Shown piece by piece: positions 52,629 through 62,547 of a DNA stretch of 64,000 nucleotides. Under the pieces are notes generated by a model that had not been told where the DNA came from, did not search any database, and saw only the letters and a program-made list of their open reading frames with translations. Numbering within the stretch: the first letter of the stretch is position 1; each line of letters begins with the position of its first letter. Source of the stretch: Symsagittifera roscoffensis (Eukaryota > Xenacoelomorpha > Acoela > Convolutidae); contig NC_087070.1 in the NCBI RefSeq assembly GCF_963678635.1, forward strand, positions 35,283,109-35,347,108, given 5' to 3'. The translations under genes and the position numbers were made by a program.

Positions 52629-55600
52629 ATGCAGCGCAGGGACTCGCTAGGATCGACTACTAAAATTCCCAGGCTAAGCAAGGGAAGCACGCGGAAGTTT
52701 AGAACTAGGCGTAGCCAAACCTCGTTTAGCAGCGCTTCCGACGCGTTTGCTGAAGACGAATCGACTAAAGGTCAACCTGATCTTTCAGTGAGCGAAATGA
52801 AACTAAGGAGCGAGAAAAACCTCGATGGCAATCAAAGGCGGAGCGCCGAGGCCGAGCCTGCGAGCGAAACGCTGGTGGATCCCTTTGACGAAGGGGAGCG
52901 AACGCTCATTCGACCCGACTTTGAGCCAGACGAGGTCCTCGAACGGGAGGAAGCCGAGAGGACAGAGGAGACCTCGGAGCGTCCCGAGGTCGAACCTCGG
53001 GAGGAAGTGTTGTACAGGGGAATGTCCAAATCAGAGACTAAGAGCTATAAATGGAGAAAGGAACCTTCACATCTGACAAGTGGACACTCATCCTTGGCCA
53101 AACAGAGTAACAACGCGATGATGTCGAGTATGAGTCCGGGTGAAGAGCAGACGTTCTCGAAGGCCAAGAAGAGTTGGAAGTCCTTGTACGACGAACGCAT
53201 GGCGTCACTACCAACTGTAGGTTTGACTTCCAGTGATGACTACCCGGAGATAACCCATCCGGATGTGAACTTCACACCGTGCCCAAGGAATGATATGAGC
53301 AGGAAGGCGTCATCAACCTCGCCGACCAGGCCCATGTCAGATGGGATAACGATGGGAGCGTCGTCAACCTTCAACAGATTAATGACGTCGATGTGCAAGC
53401 TAAGAGGCGGTGCGTCATCAAGCACCAGGCTGCAGCCGCCGTTGACCTCATCTTCGCTGGGACTAACCCCGTCATTTGGGGCCACTGGCGACATAAATGA
53501 CATGTTCGCTGGCGTAATGAATGGCCTGGATGAATTGAGGCGGGACATGACTAAGAAGATAGATCAAGTTGACGAGAGAGCTCACCATGGTCGAGAGAGT
53601 TTGAAAGATGAGCTAACGCACGTGAAGTCGCAGGCGAGGTTTGATCAGGCTCAATTGATTCGTAACACCGATCAATGCCTGGCTGAGAGCCTGGCACAGG
53701 CAAATAAAGAGTCAGAGGAAAGAGAGGCAAGGATGTCAAGAGAGATCGAGCGATTACTGAATGATCATGATAACACCTACGCCCAAACGATGACTAGCCT
53801 GGAAAAGAGGTTGGACGCCAAATCTGACTTGATGATGCGGAAGCTTGACGCGATCCTGAATGGGAGTAGTTGGCAGGAGCATTCCAACTCAAGGGAGCGC
53901 TCACGCCATGCGAATGCTGGAGATGGTACGGGCAACAGTGCCAGAGCCCTGCAAGGCTCGAGAACGAACTACGAACCTAGAAACAAGGAGTGGCCAAGGG
54001 CAGCCCCGCAGAGGCCTGGCTGGACGAATCCAGTCCCGCCGGAGGCAGATGCCACCCCGGAGACAAGATTGCCAACCGTGCCACAAGTCAGTTCAGTACC
54101 AGACCTGACCACAGTCTCACAAGACACAACGATGTATGCCTCGATGTTTGAGCCTCTGAACAGATCTCTTGAAACATTCATCACCAAGCTCTCGAAGTCA
54201 ACCGAGAGAGGGGAGAGGTCAAGAAGAACACTGAAAAAGCCGAAGTCATATAAAGACGAGTCAGACGGCTGCATTGATACTTGGATAGAGGTGATGAAGT
54301 TACACTTTGAGGAAGAGAATCTCTCCAAGAAACAAGAGTGCAGCGCGCTGACGAGCAACCTGGAGGGTACTGCATTAAACTGTGTAATGGCGAAAAGAGC
54401 CAATGAGAGAGACAGCGCTCGCAAGATATTCGACATCCTGCTGAATCGTTTCGGCTCTGGAGTACAAGGGCACCAGGCCATGGTGAAGTTCGAGAAGAGG
54501 CGACAGAGAGATGAAGAATCAATAGATAAATTCTTGGATGACCTTGAACTGCTCAGGAGGAGGAGCAACCCGGATGAGAGAATATCCGAACGAAACTTGG
54601 CGATCGCTTCGAAGTTCATGGATGGTGTAAGGAGTGAGGAGTTGAAGACGATGTTGGCCACTCACTTCACCCTGTCGCTTGACCAGGTACCCACGCCCGA
54701 CGACTTGCGTATGAAGTCACGCGAGTATTTACTGATAAAACCGAGGGCGCAAAACCGTTACAGCAATTATGGCAACTATAGCGGGACAAACACTGGTGCG
54801 AATTCCAGTTGGTACAAACCTCGCGATGACATGGACAAGAGGAGGTCGTGTGCGAATTGTGGTTCGATGGACCATCACGTTTCTGCGTGTTCTGCATACA
54901 AACAGAACATGAAGGCCATAGGCTACTTTCTCGAGGACGCTGACGCGACCGACGAGGATCATGAAGAGTACGTGAGAGGGCTCATCATGAAATATGGTCC
55001 GAGGTGTTTCTTCTGTAATTTGGAGGGACACTTCAAGTCGGATTGTACTCAATTTTGGGACGCAGTAGCGGACGCGAAACATCCCCGCCACGATGAGGCG
55101 CTTTCGGGTGTCAAGGCCAGTCGAGCACGTCTGATGAACGAGGCTGAATCTCGGAGAAAGGAGACGACACCGAGCACTTTCACGACTAAAAAGGTTAAGA
55201 CATGGCCTGACGAGGGGGTAGCCTCGAACCTCGAAACAGAGTCGTCTAGCCCACTCAAGGTGGATTACGGCCTGGCGGCAAGGACAGCTCTGCAGAATGT
55301 CAAACAAGACCTAGCCACGAAAGAAGTGGAGCAATGGGTAAGGTCGGAGCTGGAAAGCACAGATCTTCGGGAGAGTCTTAATGTCCTCGGTAAAGCGACA
55401 AAAGTAGAAGACAAAGAGGAGCCCAAGAAACAGGGACTAAAACTGAACGTTATATCTGGCAAGACTTTCGGCATGACGAAGGCGGGGACCAAAATAATGT
55501 CCATCATCTCAGTCGCAGGGCACCAGGTGGTCAAGAACTTGAGTGAACCATCCGAGATTACACTAATCCACCTGGACATCTATGCCGACTACCTGAAGGA

Positions 55601-58600
55601 GAAGGATCCCAAACTAGACTCCAGGGCAGTGCGAGCGCTGCTCACAACGGGAGGTCCAAGGCTGATGAAAGTGGACGGACATTATATCGATGTCTATGGC
55701 CCTTACCCGATTCTGATGAATGTGGATGGCATCAATATCTACACGAAAGCTCACATAACTGATGCGAACGATCAGGTTGGCCGGATATACATTGGTCAAG
55801 AGGAGCTGAAGGTCAGACGAATCGGACACAACGCGATGCTCGAACAAGATGCGGTGCATATTGGTTGCGAGGCCGATCTGGCCGCACACGTTCTGGACGT
55901 GCAAGGCAGACAACTTTCAGTAAAGGGGCTGCTAGACACGGGAGCAGTGGTTAGTGTCATGCCAGTCAAAACTTGGACCGACATGGGTTTCGAAAGATCG
56001 GATCTCATACCGACAAACATCAGGTTGGCAGCTGCCAATCAGGGAGCGATCTATGTCGCCGGACGAACCCCGATCATCTCACTGCAGCTTGGAGGAAGAC
56101 ATCTTTGGATGAGCTTCCTAGTAGTAGAGAATTTGGATGAATCCGACCAGTTCATCCTAGGAAGGGATTTCGTTCGCAACTTTGACGTCACGATTGATCT
56201 CAATGACGGATTGATTAGGATCAAGGATCCTGAAAGAAAGTATGAGAAAAGACCCTTTAATAAGATCTTAATTAATCAGGCCAAGGTGCCGATTTTTCTG
56301 GATCGAAAAGTTAGATTAAAACCGAACCAAGCCGTAGTAGCGACGTTTAGGATGAGGAACTTGAATGAACTCAGCAATGACAGACAGGTGTGTCTGGTAC
56401 CAAATCCAAACAGTAAAAGCTCGGCTATTTTAGGAAGAAGCTTCTCACTCACTCAGAGCGGACTGTGTGTGAGTGTGTTATTGAACACAGAAGCAACAAC
56501 AGTGACAATACAGAGGGGAAAGAAACTTGGCTACGCTTTGCCTCTGAACACAGACTTTCTGAGTGTGGAGAACTTGAAAAAGTTTGACGTAACTAAATGT
56601 CCATTACATGCGAACCAAGAATGTATAATGAAAAGAGTAATTGAATTGAAATCTTCTAGGAAATTGTTTTCAATGAAGTCGGAAACAGATGATGGGCTGT
56701 CTAGTTGTTCCAACTTTCCTGAGAGGCCGACGGAAGCAGAGTTAGCAGCGAATAGGCCTGTCCTACCTGAGATAGAACATCTGAAGGGTAAAATATCTGA
56801 CAAGGAACTAGATTCGCTCAGGGCGGTGCTAGATCGGAACGCAGACGTTTTTTCAAAGCATAAGGCCGATATAGGTTGTTGCAATTTTGTAGAGCACGAG
56901 ATTGAGATAGAAGAGGGCTCGGTACCTCATAGGGAAGGGGCGAGAAGAATGACCCCAAATAAGTCAGAAGCGTGCAGGAAGGAAATTGAAATGTTAATGG
57001 AGTACGACATGATTGAGCCGTCGAAGTCCCCATGGGCTTGTGGCGTGGTCATGGCGAAAAAGAAAGGGGGACAACTCAGATTTTGTTGTGATTTCCGTTA
57101 TCTGAACGCAGTGACTGTAAAGGACGCATACCCGATTCCCCGCATCGATGAGAGCCTATCCAAGCTGGGAGACGCTAAGTTCTTCACGACGTTGGATTTG
57201 GGCTCCGCATTCTGGCAAGTGCCACTCAGAAAGCAAGATCGAGAGAAAACAGGTTTCGCGTGTGAGCTGGGACTGTTCCAGTGGAAGAGGATGCCATTCG
57301 GATTGTGCAACGCGACGGCCACATTCCAGCGACTGATGGCCCAGGCACTCACGAGCGTCACTAAGAAATACGAGAATCTCATTATGTGTTATGTCGATGA
57401 TGTCGTGATTGCAACACCAACCTTAGAAGACCACATAGAGAGGTTGGAGGAGGTGTTTTCTTGCATGAAGCAGGCGGGTCTGAAATGCAAACCCTCTAAG
57501 TGTGAAATCCTCAGGGATTCCATAAAGTATCTGGGCCGCCTGGTTGACAAACATGGAGTGAGACCAGATCCCGAAGCGGTTGAAGCGGTGCTGACCTGGA
57601 AGGCACCTAAAACAGATACACAGCTGATGAGTTTTCTGGGATTCGCAAATTATTATCGAGAGTTCATCAAGGGGTATGCTGACAAGATATACCCCATGCA
57701 GAGGCTGATGAGAAATAAGGGCAAAAAGTTCACCTGGACTGATGAGGCACAAGTTTCATTTGAAAACATCAAGCGTGAACTTTGCGAGGCACCGGTCCTC
57801 GGCATGCCAACAGAGAAGGGAATGTTCGTGCTGGACACGGATGCATCAGTGGTTGCGATATCGGGCATACTTCACCAGGAGCAGGAGTGGAACGGGAGAA
57901 CGGTTCTTCGTCCGATAGCCTACGGGAGTAAAGTCCTGAGTGATACTGAAATGAAGTACGGCGCACCAAAAGCGGAGATGTTTGCGGTGATCACTTTCGT
58001 GGAAAAATACAGGGCCTACTTGGGGAGTGCTCCCTTCAAGTTACGTGTGGATAATCGTGCCCTTGCCTGGCTGAAAACCTATTCGATGGACCAAAGCTAT
58101 ATTGGTCGTTGGATTGTGCGCCTGGATGGATACCACATGATCATAGAGCACCGTACCCGTGACAAGCACCAGAACGCAGATAGCCTCAGTAAAAAGACAG
58201 AATTTTATGAGCGCCTCGAGGAGAAGCAGGCTAACCAATCAGAGATCAAAGACGGGTTTTCCTTTCTGGACAAAGAAACCTACGATAAGCTGCCACTTAC
58301 TAGGTGGTTAGACAAATCAGGACATCCTATACCTGGACACCCTGACCTTCCAGTGGAGACGGCCGCGGAGATAAAGCTTTTAGCCAGAGGCGAACCCGTT
58401 CCGTTGGACCTGCTAGTCCGATCCAACTTGGTACAGCAGGAACTGACCAGGCTGGGTATAAACAGCATCGCTTTATTGAATAAGACGGTGAACGTGGCGC
58501 CGGACGTCATGGGAAGACTCCGTGACTTGTTGGATAGGGAAGTGAATAGGCATGATCGTGAATGGATGGAGACCATGCAGAGGTTGACTGTCACCGAGAG

Positions 58601-61600
58601 AACAGAGAAGAGGCCAGTGTCCATTCGCAGCCGAGGCGTTGAACGGGATTGCAGGTCGATCGTCAACCAGCTGGTGACCTCGATGCCGAAAGAAGTATTG
58701 TTGAGAACTTCGTTCACTGAATATGGAACATCGAATCAAAACCAAGCTACTGAGGAAGTCAGGATCAGGTCGAAATCTAGCTTCACGAGGAGAGTGCACT
58801 TCACGGATGCAAAAGAGGAATACGAGCCAAGCCCAGATTGTTCGTCCATGGACGAGACAATGTCCGGGGAGTCTGACACCTTCGAGCCAGTCAAGGACGT
58901 CTCCTCTGATGAGTCAGACACCTTTGAGCCCGTGCAGGACGACTTGTCCGGGGAGAGGTTGACTAGACCACCTAGGGGCAGAATTTTGTCCGGGGAGTCG
59001 GGTTCAAAGCGACCGATGGACAGAGTTTTGTCCGGGGAGTCAAGAAACATCTCAGACAACTTGGAATATGATGTTGAGGAATCAGTCGACTCAAGTGGTG
59101 ACTCGAGACCCCAGTCCTGGGACAACACGTCTGAAACAACTTCCAATTCGGATGTGTCAGAGATCGCAATCCACTCCTTATTGGTAGACTGGAAGCAGCG
59201 TGGGCTGGACCGAGAAACACATCAGGATCCAGACAGGGATAAATACACCTCAGATGAAGAGGGCACTGTGGTAGATAATGCCGCAGACGAGCTCGAGCTG
59301 ATAGCAGTTTCAAAACGCCCAACCAGATTGCTGCCACATGGTACGGTCGTCCGTACCAATCTGGAACCGTCTGTGCAAGAAGCGACGCCTTTGAAAAAGA
59401 TATGGTGTGTCAAGTTGATGGACGATGCTCATGCTCCGGAGATTATGAGTGGGCAAATGAACGTGGTGAAGACGTATTTGAAAGCCAGGTACAGGCTGTC
59501 GGATCTCCTGAGGGCTCAACGAAATGATAGAATGACGAGCAGTCTGAAAAGATGGATCGAGAATGGAGCACCTGACAAGGGAGACTTGGAAGAAGACAGC
59601 TACAAAATCCTGAAGCAATTTTACCTGAAGAGGAAAGACTTGTTGTACCTGAATAAGGACGGAATCGTAGCCTGTAAGCGCAAGGAGGAGGACAAGGTCC
59701 TTTATAAATACAATTCAATAGTGTTACCACAGTTGTACCAGACCGAATTGCTCTTTCGCTCACATGATCAGATGGGACATCAAGGCGTGGACAAAGTGTA
59801 TAACAGGATACAAAAACGATTCGAATGGCCGGGATTGAAGAAGGCTTGTGAGAAATGGATAGCCGCATGCCTGTCTTGTCAACAGGCAAAGGATCCCAGG
59901 AAACTAAGGTTCCCCCTACAGTCAATAGAATCGTCAGGTTTCAACGAAGTGGTGCAAATTGATCATCAGAAAATCTGCATGACAGCAACGGGCTATAATC
60001 AGGTGCTGGTAATGATCGACCATTTTACGAAGTATGCGGAGGCAGCACCCTGCATGACAGCATCGGCAGAAGAAACATGCGATCATTTGATAAACGTGTG
60101 GATAGCAAGGCATGGCTGCCCCATCACGTTCCAATCGGACAATGGCAAAGCATTCGTAGGTGATCTCACAAAAGAGTTAATGAAAAGGTCGCAGGTAGCT
60201 CAGGCCCACTCGACCACTTATCACCCGCAAACGAATGGCCTAGTCGAGAGGCAGAATCGCACACTGGTATCCATGTTGAGAGTCTACTGCTCACGCTACA
60301 TGGATGACTGGGACAAGCACTTGCCGCAAGTGATGGGTGCTTACAACAGCACGGAGCATTCCATCACGGGAATAAGTCCACATATGATGCTGACGGGTCA
60401 CGAAAAAGCACTCCCATTAACGTTCTTCTACCCTGAATATGAAGGGAAGAGGACAGCACCGCAAACGTACGTGCGGGACGTTATTAGAAGACAGCAGGAC
60501 CTTAATGACTTATGCAGGAGGAATACGCAACAGGCGCAAATTAGACAAAAAAGGAGGTTTGATAAAAGAACAGCCGATGCAAAAGCCTACTCAGTTGGCG
60601 ATTACGTCTGGGTGTTCCAGGAAGTGGTTCCACCAAAAGGAACCAAGAAACTATTAAAGAAATGGCGTGGTCCATTTCAGATAACAGAGGTGCATCAAGG
60701 AGGTCGTTTTTATCGGCTGAGCACTGGAAGAGCGGCTCATTACGAGAATATCAAACCGCACAATGCCTCGTCAGAGGATTGGTGCATCCCAGCGGACATG
60801 CAAGAGGGAGACTATTTAATTGTGGATCCTGCTTGTGAAGTGAATGAGAGGGGTACTCGAGACAAGAACGACGGGAACGAGGTGGTGGACGATTGCGATC
60901 TACCACTGGATCTCGAGTTGACTGAGCGAGTAGAGGTGGACGATGAAACTCTACCCTATGCCGAAGAAGACTGGGATTGCCCGGAACAAACCGAAATTGA
61001 CAAAGGAATACAGCCTGACTTTCCTCTCACCATGGAAACACGCCAAAGCAAGAAAGGAAAAAACCAGAAGAAATACAATCCGTATGGCGAGGACTTCGTT
61101 GTAGACAGGATAGTAGTGAGTAATGTCATAGACTCGCTGGTGGGACTGGACGAAGTGGCGATGCTAGGGGAAATCGACCTTGTGAACGATATGGATCAAG
61201 ATTGGATCGACGATCGATCAGAACCGGAAGTGGAGTTCGAACCAGAAGCGGAACAGACTCATGAGCAAGAACTAACAAACTTGCGCGTGCTCGAATGGCT
61301 CCACGATCTGCCGACAGATCCAAAAGAGACGATCCTGACGATTCAGGACGTCGATAGAGACGGCGTCAAATACATCAGTCATGACAATACCGAGTCCAAC
61401 TGGGTCGCCCCAGATGGTCCTCTACGTGTTCCACAATCCAACCTCGGTCTCCTAGACTTTGGGCGATCGACGGGGACGTCGATGGATATTTTTGTCCGGG
61501 GAGTGGGGGTAGGACTCACCCACACCGAAAATCTCATAATAAAAAAATTGAAATCGGCAAGGGAAACCGGAGAACTAGAGACAGAGGGCGAGAATGCTAA

Positions 61601-62111
61601 GAAACCACCTTTTGGACGAATCTTTGAATCGTATTTTGATCTCCCGAACCACTATTCGAACAATATCGTTATAACGGACAGCGATTTCATACTCACGGAA
61701 CGCACGTGCGCCATAGCGATAACTGCGGACGTAAGCTTCAAAACAGCACTAGCGGCCGACTTTAAAAGAGAGTACAAGAATATCGAGTTTTTGTGGAAAC
61801 AGAGGCCGGGTGTAGGAGGAATGATAGCGTTGCCCCCTGTTGCATCACAGATACCAGGGAAATATTTGTGTTTTTTGATTACGAAAGCTACTGATAGGCA
61901 ACACGTGAATCCGGAGAGCTTGGTATTGGCCTTGGCTCGACTTAGGGATTTCCTGGTTGAGAGAGGTGTGACCTCTCTCTCGTTGCCAGTTTATGATCCC
62001 AATAGAGGGAAGCTACACCCGAGAGAGTTGTACGCTCTTGTGCATGTGATATTTTCAGAGACTGACATAGAGGTTTACTTACATAAAAAATACTATCTGA
62101 GCATATGCTAA
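52629..62111 (+). CDS. Retrotransposon polyprotein: Gag-PR-RT-RH-IN plus C-terminal macrodomain-like region
   Basis: 3160 residues in one frame, no frameshift between Gag and Pol. Domains: charged N-terminus and coiled coil (about 1-410); Gag capsid-like region (536-681); two CX2CX4HX4C zinc knuckles starting at Cys741 and Cys793; aspartic protease with DTGA at 1103-1106 and a later ILGRDF; reverse transcriptase (about 1420-1700) with FCCDFRYLNAVTV and YVDD at 1588-1591; RNase H (from DTDAS at 1736); a ~500-residue spacer with LSGES repeats; integrase with HX4H..CX2C zinc finger from about 2379 and catalytic Asp2445, Asp2504, Glu2540 (DX35E); GPF module near 2677; acidic linker; macrodomain-like end (about 3015-3160). 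All catalytic residues of Pol are present. The replication enzymes act in cytoplasmic particles and, for integrase, the nucleus. Confidence 0.95.
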   Translation: MQRRDSLGSTTKIPRLSKGSTRKFRTRRSQTSFSSASDAFAEDESTKGQPDLSVSEMKLRSEKNLDGNQRRSAEAEPASETLVDPFDEGERTLIRPDFEPDEVLEREEAERTEETSERPEVEPREEVLYRGMSKSETKSYKWRKEPSHLTSGHSSLAKQSNNAMMSSMSPGEEQTFSKAKKSWKSLYDERMASLPTVGLTSSDDYPEITHPDVNFTPCPRNDMSRKASSTSPTRPMSDGITMGASSTFNRLMTSMCKLRGGASSSTRLQPPLTSSSLGLTPSFGATGDINDMFAGVMNGLDELRRDMTKKIDQVDERAHHGRESLKDELTHVKSQARFDQAQLIRNTDQCLAESLAQANKESEEREARMSREIERLLNDHDNTYAQTMTSLEKRLDAKSDLMMRKLDAILNGSSWQEHSNSRERSRHANAGDGTGNSARALQGSRTNYEPRNKEWPRAAPQRPGWTNPVPPEADATPETRLPTVPQVSSVPDLTTVSQDTTMYASMFEPLNRSLETFITKLSKSTERGERSRRTLKKPKSYKDESDGCIDTWIEVMKLHFEEENLSKKQECSALTSNLEGTALNCVMAKRANERDSARKIFDILLNRFGSGVQGHQAMVKFEKRRQRDEESIDKFLDDLELLRRRSNPDERISERNLAIASKFMDGVRSEELKTMLATHFTLSLDQVPTPDDLRMKSREYLLIKPRAQNRYSNYGNYSGTNTGANSSWYKPRDDMDKRRSCANCGSMDHHVSACSAYKQNMKAIGYFLEDADATDEDHEEYVRGLIMKYGPRCFFCNLEGHFKSDCTQFWDAVADAKHPRHDEALSGVKASRARLMNEAESRRKETTPSTFTTKKVKTWPDEGVASNLETESSSPLKVDYGLAARTALQNVKQDLATKEVEQWVRSELESTDLRESLNVLGKATKVEDKEEPKKQGLKLNVISGKTFGMTKAGTKIMSIISVAGHQVVKNLSEPSEITLIHLDIYADYLKEKDPKLDSRAVRALLTTGGPRLMKVDGHYIDVYGPYPILMNVDGINIYTKAHITDANDQVGRIYIGQEELKVRRIGHNAMLEQDAVHIGCEADLAAHVLDVQGRQLSVKGLLDTGAVVSVMPVKTWTDMGFERSDLIPTNIRLAAANQGAIYVAGRTPIISLQLGGRHLWMSFLVVENLDESDQFILGRDFVRNFDVTIDLNDGLIRIKDPERKYEKRPFNKILINQAKVPIFLDRKVRLKPNQAVVATFRMRNLNELSNDRQVCLVPNPNSKSSAILGRSFSLTQSGLCVSVLLNTEATTVTIQRGKKLGYALPLNTDFLSVENLKKFDVTKCPLHANQECIMKRVIELKSSRKLFSMKSETDDGLSSCSNFPERPTEAELAANRPVLPEIEHLKGKISDKELDSLRAVLDRNADVFSKHKADIGCCNFVEHEIEIEEGSVPHREGARRMTPNKSEACRKEIEMLMEYDMIEPSKSPWACGVVMAKKKGGQLRFCCDFRYLNAVTVKDAYPIPRIDESLSKLGDAKFFTTLDLGSAFWQVPLRKQDREKTGFACELGLFQWKRMPFGLCNATATFQRLMAQALTSVTKKYENLIMCYVDDVVIATPTLEDHIERLEEVFSCMKQAGLKCKPSKCEILRDSIKYLGRLVDKHGVRPDPEAVEAVLTWKAPKTDTQLMSFLGFANYYREFIKGYADKIYPMQRLMRNKGKKFTWTDEAQVSFENIKRELCEAPVLGMPTEKGMFVLDTDASVVAISGILHQEQEWNGRTVLRPIAYGSKVLSDTEMKYGAPKAEMFAVITFVEKYRAYLGSAPFKLRVDNRALAWLKTYSMDQSYIGRWIVRLDGYHMIIEHRTRDKHQNADSLSKKTEFYERLEEKQANQSEIKDGFSFLDKETYDKLPLTRWLDKSGHPIPGHPDLPVETAAEIKLLARGEPVPLDLLVRSNLVQQELTRLGINSIALLNKTVNVAPDVMGRLRDLLDREVNRHDREWMETMQRLTVTERTEKRPVSIRSRGVERDCRSIVNQLVTSMPKEVLLRTSFTEYGTSNQNQATEEVRIRSKSSFTRRVHFTDAKEEYEPSPDCSSMDETMSGESDTFEPVKDVSSDESDTFEPVQDDLSGERLTRPPRGRILSGESGSKRPMDRVLSGESRNISDNLEYDVEESVDSSGDSRPQSWDNTSETTSNSDVSEIAIHSLLVDWKQRGLDRETHQDPDRDKYTSDEEGTVVDNAADELELIAVSKRPTRLLPHGTVVRTNLEPSVQEATPLKKIWCVKLMDDAHAPEIMSGQMNVVKTYLKARYRLSDLLRAQRNDRMTSSLKRWIENGAPDKGDLEEDSYKILKQFYLKRKDLLYLNKDGIVACKRKEEDKVLYKYNSIVLPQLYQTELLFRSHDQMGHQGVDKVYNRIQKRFEWPGLKKACEKWIAACLSCQQAKDPRKLRFPLQSIESSGFNEVVQIDHQKICMTATGYNQVLVMIDHFTKYAEAAPCMTASAEETCDHLINVWIARHGCPITFQSDNGKAFVGDLTKELMKRSQVAQAHSTTYHPQTNGLVERQNRTLVSMLRVYCSRYMDDWDKHLPQVMGAYNSTEHSITGISPHMMLTGHEKALPLTFFYPEYEGKRTAPQTYVRDVIRRQQDLNDLCRRNTQQAQIRQKRRFDKRTADAKAYSVGDYVWVFQEVVPPKGTKKLLKKWRGPFQITEVHQGGRFYRLSTGRAAHYENIKPHNASSEDWCIPADMQEGDYLIVDPACEVNERGTRDKNDGNEVVDDCDLPLDLELTERVEVDDETLPYAEEDWDCPEQTEIDKGIQPDFPLTMETRQSKKGKNQKKYNPYGEDFVVDRIVVSNVIDSLVGLDEVAMLGEIDLVNDMDQDWIDDRSEPEVEFEPEAEQTHEQELTNLRVLEWLHDLPTDPKETILTIQDVDRDGVKYISHDNTESNWVAPDGPLRVPQSNLGLLDFGRSTGTSMDIFVRGVGVGLTHTENLIIKKLKSARETGELETEGENAKKPPFGRIFESYFDLPNHYSNNIVITDSDFILTERTCAIAITADVSFKTALAADFKREYKNIEFLWKQRPGVGGMIALPPVASQIPGKYLCFLITKATDRQHVNPESLVLALARLRDFLVERGVTSLSLPVYDPNRGKLHPRELYALVHVIFSETDIEVYLHKKYYLSIC
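61670..62108 (+). other. Macrodomain-like (TARG1/OARD1-type) C-terminal domain of the polyprotein
   Basis: Residues about 3015-3160. By eye the order of conserved blocks matches the TARG1/OARD1 macrodomain: an AIAITADVSF strand (Asp3034) in the place of 'CISEDCRMGAG', FKREY, then GVGGMIALP, GKYLCFLITKATDR (Lys3086 where TARG1 has its catalytic Lys84), SLVLALARLRDFLVERGV, TSLSLPVYD, and a closing ELYALVHVIFSETDIEVYLH. Differences: the glycine-rich loop is lost (FKTALA) and the position of the catalytic Asp125 looks like Gly3127, with Asp3123 four residues earlier. Macrodomains bind or hydrolyse ADP-ribose on proteins or nucleic acids; here activity is doubtful but the fold call is reasonable. 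Needs profile search to confirm. Confidence 0.65.
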
Positions 62112-62547
62112 GAATTGCGCTCGGCGATAAGTGGTTTTTATTAAGTTGCTCGATAAGAATTAGAGTCAATTTTTAGGTTAGGTTTTAGGTACAGTATTAG
62201 GGATTAGGTTTTTATATGATAGTATAGGTGTGTGATGTTTATGTGTTATGTTATTGTTATGATATGTTTTATGTTTGTGTCATCAAGGTGACAGCGCTTA
62301 TTCGTGCTACTCTGACAAAGATAAAGGTGGACGATCCACCTTGGTGCTAAATTTCAAATCAGAATTGTGAAGAGAATTTCAATGGAGAATTTTAAAGAAT
62401 TGATTGATGTTGCATCCAAAAATGATGGTTCTAAGTCGCGACCTGTTTTTTAGATCTTGATTGATCGAAAATTGTTTACTGAACACTGAATCAGAGGAGA
62501 CAGAAAGAAATTACACGACACGACAACAAGAATCAACACAAAAAGAA
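62112..62547 (+). other. Spacer between ORF1 and ORF2 with hairpin and possible splice acceptor
   Basis: 436 bp without coding signal. It contains a perfect hairpin AAGGTGGA-CGA-TCCACCTT at 62324-62342. A polypyrimidine tract followed by AG (ACCTGTTTTTTAG, AG at 62452-62453) lies 95 nt before the ORF2 start codon and could serve as a 3' splice site for a subgenomic RNA. T/G-rich and T-rich stretches fill the first 150 bp. Confidence 0.55.
62452..62453 (+). promoter_or_regulatory. Candidate 3' splice site for ORF2 mRNA
   Basis: CCTGTTTTTTAG fits the acceptor consensus and no ATG lies between it and the ORF2 ATG at 62548. A donor in the leader cannot be chosen from sequence alone. Confidence 0.35.

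Noticed and set aside
60650-60800. Chromodomain after the integrase GPF module
   Set aside because: The sequence after GPFQITEV ends in HYENIKPHN and an acidic linker; no aromatic cage pattern of a chromodomain is visible.
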